From positions 16,063,501 through 16,127,500 of the forward strand of contig NC_088303.1 of assembly GCF_032854445.1 (NCBI RefSeq): 64,000 nt of DNA, written 5' to 3'. Source of the stretch: Liolophura sinensis (Eukaryota > Mollusca > Polyplacophora > Chitonida > Chitonidae). A program made the translations under genes and the position numbers. The notes under the pieces are model-generated. The model saw only the letters and a program-made list of their open reading frames with translations, did not search any database and was not told the origin of the DNA. Positions 62,480 through 64,000 of the stretch are shown here, piece by piece (position 1 is the first letter of the stretch; each line of letters begins with the position of its first letter).

Positions 62480-62960
62480 ATGCAAGAAAATTAGATCTGC
62501 TTGTGAGAACGGAATGGGTGGATGACAATGGAAGGGGTGCAACTGTCGCTCGGATAGGAGTGAATGAACGGAGGGTAACTATTGTGTGGGAGAGCAAAGT
62601 ACGGAAGGCAACCGCTGTCATTTCTCAATAAGTAGACGACAACGTGCTTGGGAGAACTGAATTAATGGGTGAGAACTTTTACTTAGTAAAACTGAACGGA
62701 TGGGTAGCAATTTCTCCTTGGGAGAAAGGAATGGATGCACGACAAGTTCTGTCTTGGAGAACTGAGTGGACAGAGGGCAGCTTTTGTCTAAAGAGGAGTT
62801 AATGGATGGGGGCTGACTATTGTGTGGGAGAATACAGGATGGGAGGCAATTATTGTCTGGGAGAACGATATGGATGAAAGACAATTTCTGCCAGGGAGGA
62901 CTGAATGAGTAGAAAGCAACTTTTGTCTGGAGAGACAAGTAAACTGGTTGTTGTTTAAAG
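62480..62960 (+). repeat. ~40-bp degenerate tandem repeat
   Basis: Imperfect units share GGGAGAACTGAATGGATG and GCAACTTTTGTCT-like halves. Open frames on both strands across 62300-63085 come from this array and are not recognised as genes. Confidence 0.65.
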
Positions 62961-64000
62961 CCATACTGAAGAACTTTTAATATGTGGAAGACAGTGGAAT
63001 TCCCCAGGTAAATTACGTATAGAGTTTGCTCGTCACACTGGTGGAAGACAAGGGATCTGCATGGAACACATTTAAGGTTGCACAAACTCAGTTTAAAGTT
63101 ATTGTTGCCAATGCCTCACTAACATGGCCACTAGGCCACGGGCTTTAATATCCATTCATTCAGTTCCCGCTGAAATCCCTGGCCAAGTGGTCATGTTCGC
63201 GTCGCTTTGTAGGCTAGTTAATTGAGTAAACCAGAAATTCATGTCCATGTGCAGAGGTTGAAGATTTGAAGGAGCCATGTGTAAAAGGCGTGCCTGATCA
63301 TAACCGTGGTACAGTAACAAATACGATATTTATCTACAAGAATTATTAGGAACGAGTTCTTATTATGATTTAATGACAACAACGTATACAACAACAACAT
63401 CCAAGTTCTTCGCAATCGTCGTATATGCTGGATTTCATTTTATGCCTGTTTGAGGATTAACGCGCCGCTTTTAACACCATTTCGGACATGGTGTCCACTA
63501 ACATATCAGTGCAGCCTGTTTGTTGAGGGTCACTTGTCTACCACCAATATTGTGTGCATATCTGTATGTCACATCTGGGAAAGTTCGTTAGTAACGCACC
63601 AAAGGTCAGTGGTTTCCTCAACACATAATACTGACCTTAATCGCAAAAGTGAAAAATCAATCAGTCAAGCAATAAAATAAAACAAACGGCACACGCGGAA
63701 ATCATTTTAACGGAAGATAGTTACCTTGAAGTAGAAGGAGGCCTGTTGGTTGTCAATAGTTTCTAACAGTGACCCGACTCAATCGGACTTGATCTTGTGT
63801 CTCTCACTTTCCAGATAGTAGTATACACACTTGGATATTTGCATATACTTACATCAATGCACCGATTGTGGGAGCATTAATTGGCATGCATACGTTCCCA
63901 GACAAAAGCCGTTACATAACATTTTTGAAATGACGACCCACCAAGCGTTTTCTACTATTTGGATAAGTTTATGTTATGCAACCAGTCCTGTTTTCTCGTT
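62961..64000. other. No gene recognised
   Basis: A small SINE-like relic lies near 62960. Nothing else is recognisable. Confidence 0.45.

Noticed and set aside
62293-63085. Frames of 112 (plus) and 155 (minus) codons
   Set aside because: They lie over the ~40-bp degenerate array; no recognisable protein family.

Overview
The window looks like a gene-poor stretch of an animal nuclear genome, most likely a mollusc. The signs are an AT-rich background, long introns with GT..AG borders, and more than twenty copies of a tRNA-derived SINE. Its 3' end carries a GTATAAGTGAAATATTC-type body and an (AAAT)n tail, which I know from bivalve and gastropod genomes. A second tRNA-derived SINE family with a (TGAG)n-type end is also present. 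I see no bacterial-type operons, CRISPR arrays, rRNA genes or true tRNA genes.

The one clear multi-exon gene is on the minus strand, from about 32.9 kb down to 23.8 kb. It encodes a PRDM2/RIZ-like protein: an N-terminal PR (SET-related) domain split over four exons, a long basic linker, nine C2H2 and about three C2HC zinc fingers, and a C-terminal region with a PLDLS (CtBP-type) motif. Splice phases agree at every junction I placed, and the assembled length (about 1,770 codons) is close to that of vertebrate PRDM2. Two places in the gene need attention. One is a reading-frame break inside the last exon (25829-25892). The other is a 34-nt intron that could equally be a one-base error in a G run (28827-28860). 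The 5' leader starts after a strong splice acceptor, so untranslated exons probably lie further right.

Two gene relics lie to the left on the plus strand. One is an arylamine N-acetyltransferase-like reading frame (16.3-16.9 kb) that keeps the Cys-His-Asp triad but is cut by an in-frame stop. The other is a broken gag-type fragment of a BEL/Pao-like LTR retroelement (14.4-15.1 kb).

The rest is repeat landscape. It includes a 0.65-kb terminal-inverted-repeat element with a 5-bp target duplication (47.4-48.1 kb), three large foldback structures (6.7-7.4, 17.5-19.9 and 30.3-30.7 kb), a tandem segmental duplication (3.9-5.1 kb), and a 28-bp satellite with six-unit higher-order structure (21.7-22.1 kb). 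Several minisatellites lie at 31.9, 36, 37.6, 54.5, 55.7, 61.4 and 62.7 kb, with long AT microsatellites at 38.9 and 60.8 kb. Many SINEs have readable target-site duplications. Two SINEs in opposite orientation flank the PR-domain exons and could pair in the pre-mRNA.

I did not find a clearly new biological system. The most rewarding items are the frame breaks in the PRDM2 gene, the paired repeats around its PR exons, and the TIR and foldback elements.
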